A DNA stretch of 20,510 nucleotides, from positions 6,731-27,240 of the forward strand of contig JAIPMN010004068.1 of NCBI GenBank assembly GCA_020650975.1, read 5' to 3'. This document shows, in pieces, positions 18,672-20,510 of the stretch. The notes under the pieces are model-generated. The model had not been told where the DNA came from. It was given only the letters and a program-made list of their open reading frames with translations, and made no database searches. This DNA comes from Apostichopus californicus (lineage: Eukaryota; Echinodermata; Holothuroidea; Aspidochirotida; Stichopodidae). The number at the start of each line of letters is the position of its first letter. The stretch's first letter is position 1. A program made the position numbers and the translations under genes.

Positions 18672-19100
18672 CCATGCTTCCTAACTTGAGATATAGTGTT
18701 TACAAGGTTTTCAGTGTTTGACATCTGGTGACCTCAGATGACCTTAACCTCCATGTTAAACGATAAACTTCTTCTCAGTATGATTCGTACACATGCCAAG
18801 TATAACAAGATTCCACAATTTGACCCCTGGTAATGCCAAATGACCTTTGATCTCCACCAAAAATAATAAAGGGTTTGTACTCAACGTGTCACAACTACAG
18901 ACTAAATATGAGATTAGTCCAAGCTTTCCTTCATGAGATATCATGTTTACATGTTTTCAAAATTTGACCTCTGATGACCCCAAATGACGTTTGACCTCCC
19001 AGAAAACAATAGGGTTCTTCTACTCAATGTGGTATTCCTACACACCAAATATGAAACTGGTCCAATTTTCCCTTCTTGAGATATCGTATTTACAAGCAAT
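18672..19100. repeat. Diverged TGACCT-rich repeat array
   Basis: Boxes of the type TTTGACCTCTGATGACC..AAATGACC..TGACCTCC start near 18717, 18819 and 18963, alternating with GAGATATC.TGTTTACA blocks at 18688, 18935 and 19078. Units of about 100-145 bp are diverged and one lacks its GAGATAT part. Repeats of this style are familiar from marine invertebrate genomes; that is recollection, not a search. Confidence 0.6.
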
Positions 19101-19380
19101 GCACCCACCACACACTCATCCGCCTGTATGACTACAAAGGTTGCGATTATCATCGAAACCAAAATGCAGGATCAATAAAATTCTTGTCCTGAGAAACTTC
19201 TGGTGTGATGAAGTCTTTCCTGGTTCTCCTCACAAATTGTATCCAGAGTTTCCAATATCTCTCACTACTTTTTCGCTTGGAAACATTGCCTCACTTATTT
19301 AAAATTTTAGGCCAAGTAAATGGCAAGGCACAAAGCCAACTGGCTATTTTCGTATTTTTTTTTAAGTCTCCTTACATTGT
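19101..19380. other. Spacer between repeat arrays
   Basis: No exon, tRNA-like box or ordered repeat is seen. Confidence 0.5.
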
Positions 19381-20303
19381 TAGGTTCAAATATTAGAAAC
19401 AAGCATCATTTCTCAACAGATACAGTGGCGCATTGGTTAGTGCTGTTACCTGGAGAGCAAGACAAACTCAATGTCTAGAGTTCAAACCCCAGTGAAGGCA
19501 GTTTTCCTTTTACTATTCTTATACCTCTTTCCTTCCATTATGAACCTTAAATATTAGAAACGAGCATTATTTCTCAACAGATACAGTGGCGCAGTGGTTA
19601 GTGCTGTTACCTGGAGAGCAAGACAAACTCAATGTCTAGGGTTCAAAACCCAGTGAAGGAAGTTTGCTTTTTCTATTCTTTTACCTCTTTCCTTCCATCA
19701 TGAACCTTAAATATTAGAAACGAGCATTATTTCTCAACAGATACAGTGGCGCAGTGGTTAGTGCTCTTACCTGGAGAGCAAGACAAACTCAATGTCTAGA
19801 GTTCAAACCCCAGTGAAGGCAGTTTTCCTTTTTCTATTCTTTTACCTCTTTCCTTCCATTAGGAACCTTAAATATTAGAAACGAGCATTATTTCTCAACA
19901 GATACAGTGGCACAGTGGTTAGTGCTTGTGTCTGGAGAGCAAGACCAAACTCCTTGTCTTGGGTTCAAACCCCAGTGAAGGCAGTTTTCCTTTTTCTATT
20001 CTTATATCTCTTTCCTTCCATTATGAACCTTAAATATTAGAAACGAGCATTATTTCTCAACAGATGCAGTGGCGCAGTGGTTAGTGCTTGTGCCTGGAGA
20101 GCCAGACAAACTCAATGTCTAGAGTTCAAACCCCAGTGAAGGCAGTTTTCCTTTTTCTATTCTTGTATCTCTTTCCTTCCATTAGGAACCTTAAATATTA
20201 GAAACGAGCATTATTTCTCAACAGATACAGTGGCACAGTGGTTAGTGCTTGTGCCTGGAGAGCAAGACAAACTCCTTGTCTTGGGTTCAAACCCCAGTGA
20301 AGG
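19381..20303 (+). repeat. Tandem array of six tRNA-derived modules, period about 161 bp
   Basis: Copies are marked by TATTAGAAAC at 19391, 19552, 19712, 19873, 20035 and 20196. The spacings are 160-162 bp. Each holds an A-box-like TGGCGCAGTGGTTAGTGC (TGGCACAGTGG in copies 4 and 6) and, about 53 bp on, a B-box-like GTTCAAACCCC within a T-arm-like hairpin, followed by a pyrimidine-rich tract. The acceptor-stem halves do not pair, so these are not functional tRNAs. They are best read as SINE heads amplified in tandem. Copies 4 and 6 share CCTTGTCTTGGG where 1, 2, 3 and 5 have CAATGTCTAG. Confidence 0.85.
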
Positions 20304-20401
20304 TATGTCTATGCTTCAAATCCAGCCAGAGCCTTTTAATTTTCTGTTCTTTGGAGGACGTGGAAGTATAAAGGTAAGAAACGAAGTTTTATGCATTGGG
20401 A

Positions 20402-20480
20402 ACCAAAATGGTGTAATCGGTTGTTCCATAGGCGATTAGTTTCTGATCGGCTTGGTTCAAGTCCAGGGTGAGTTATCGCT
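20402..20480 (+). repeat. Second, unrelated tRNA-like segment
   Basis: TGGTGTAATCGG at 20409-20420 fits the A-box consensus and GGTTCAAGTCC at 20454-20464 fits the B-box. The T arm CTTGG-TTCAAGT-CCAGG folds with a canonical loop. The acceptor stem does not pair well and the anticodon arm is irregular, so it is a tRNA relic or SINE head rather than a working tRNA. Confidence 0.5.
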
Positions 20481-20510
20481 GCAAAAGGACTACCCAAAAG
20501 GCACCCCTCC

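Noticed and set aside
19381..20303. Six functional tRNA genes.
   Set aside because: A and B boxes are present but acceptor halves do not pair and the anticodon arm is not canonical, so they are tRNA-derived repeats.
19381..20303. A CRISPR array.
   Set aside because: Units are about 161 bp throughout with no short repeat/unique spacer structure, and the genome is eukaryotic.

Overview
The window is eukaryotic nuclear DNA. It has AT-rich introns, canonical GT-AG splice sites, many homopolymer G/C runs and several non-autonomous transposons. There is no operon-like packing. Two genes are recognisable by assembling exons by eye, and both resemble animal families (TMEM44 and CLCN6). Intron size, TGACCT-rich interspersed repeats and tRNA-derived repeats suggest a marine invertebrate deuterostome such as an echinoderm. 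That placement is inference only.

Layout. From about 2154 to 9790 on the + strand lies the 3' part of a TMEM44-like multi-pass membrane protein: eight exons in consistent phase, 394 residues, stop at 9788-9790, poly(A) signal at 9911. Its 5' exons were not found and are probably upstream. From 18090 down to 9114 on the - strand lies the 3' part of a CLCN6-like endosomal chloride/proton exchanger: eight exons covering the last membrane helices, both CBS domains and the C-terminus, 333 residues. Its 5' exons are probably beyond 20510.

The two genes converge and interlock. The last CLCN6 exon (9114-9215) sits inside the last TMEM44 intron, and the last TMEM44 exon (9590-9790) sits inside the last CLCN6 intron. 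The transcription units therefore overlap antisense, although the coding exons do not.

The introns carry most of the structure. There is a hAT-like MITE with TIRs and an imperfect 8-bp TSD (7918-8465), and a second, more degenerate hAT-like element containing three exact 52-bp repeats (2704-3498). Two same-orientation copies of a TTAA-flanked MITE are present (12243-12595 and 14783-15151), the second ending 17 bp from a CLCN6 splice donor. One CLCN6 intron (13655-14308) has its donor triplicated in 37-bp units and its acceptor duplicated at 54-bp spacing. A perfect 15-bp-arm hairpin lies at 10898-10929. Six tandem copies of a tRNA-derived module of about 161 bp fill 19381-20303, followed by another tRNA-like segment. 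Ten Ns at 10474-10483 sit between near-identical 65/66-bp sequences, which looks like an unmerged assembly overlap.

Functionally, CLC-6 proteins act in late endosomes. TMEM44 has no established biochemical role, but its membrane region resembles the PQ-loop (SLC66) lysosomal transporters. A shared endolysosomal location is therefore possible but not shown by the sequence.
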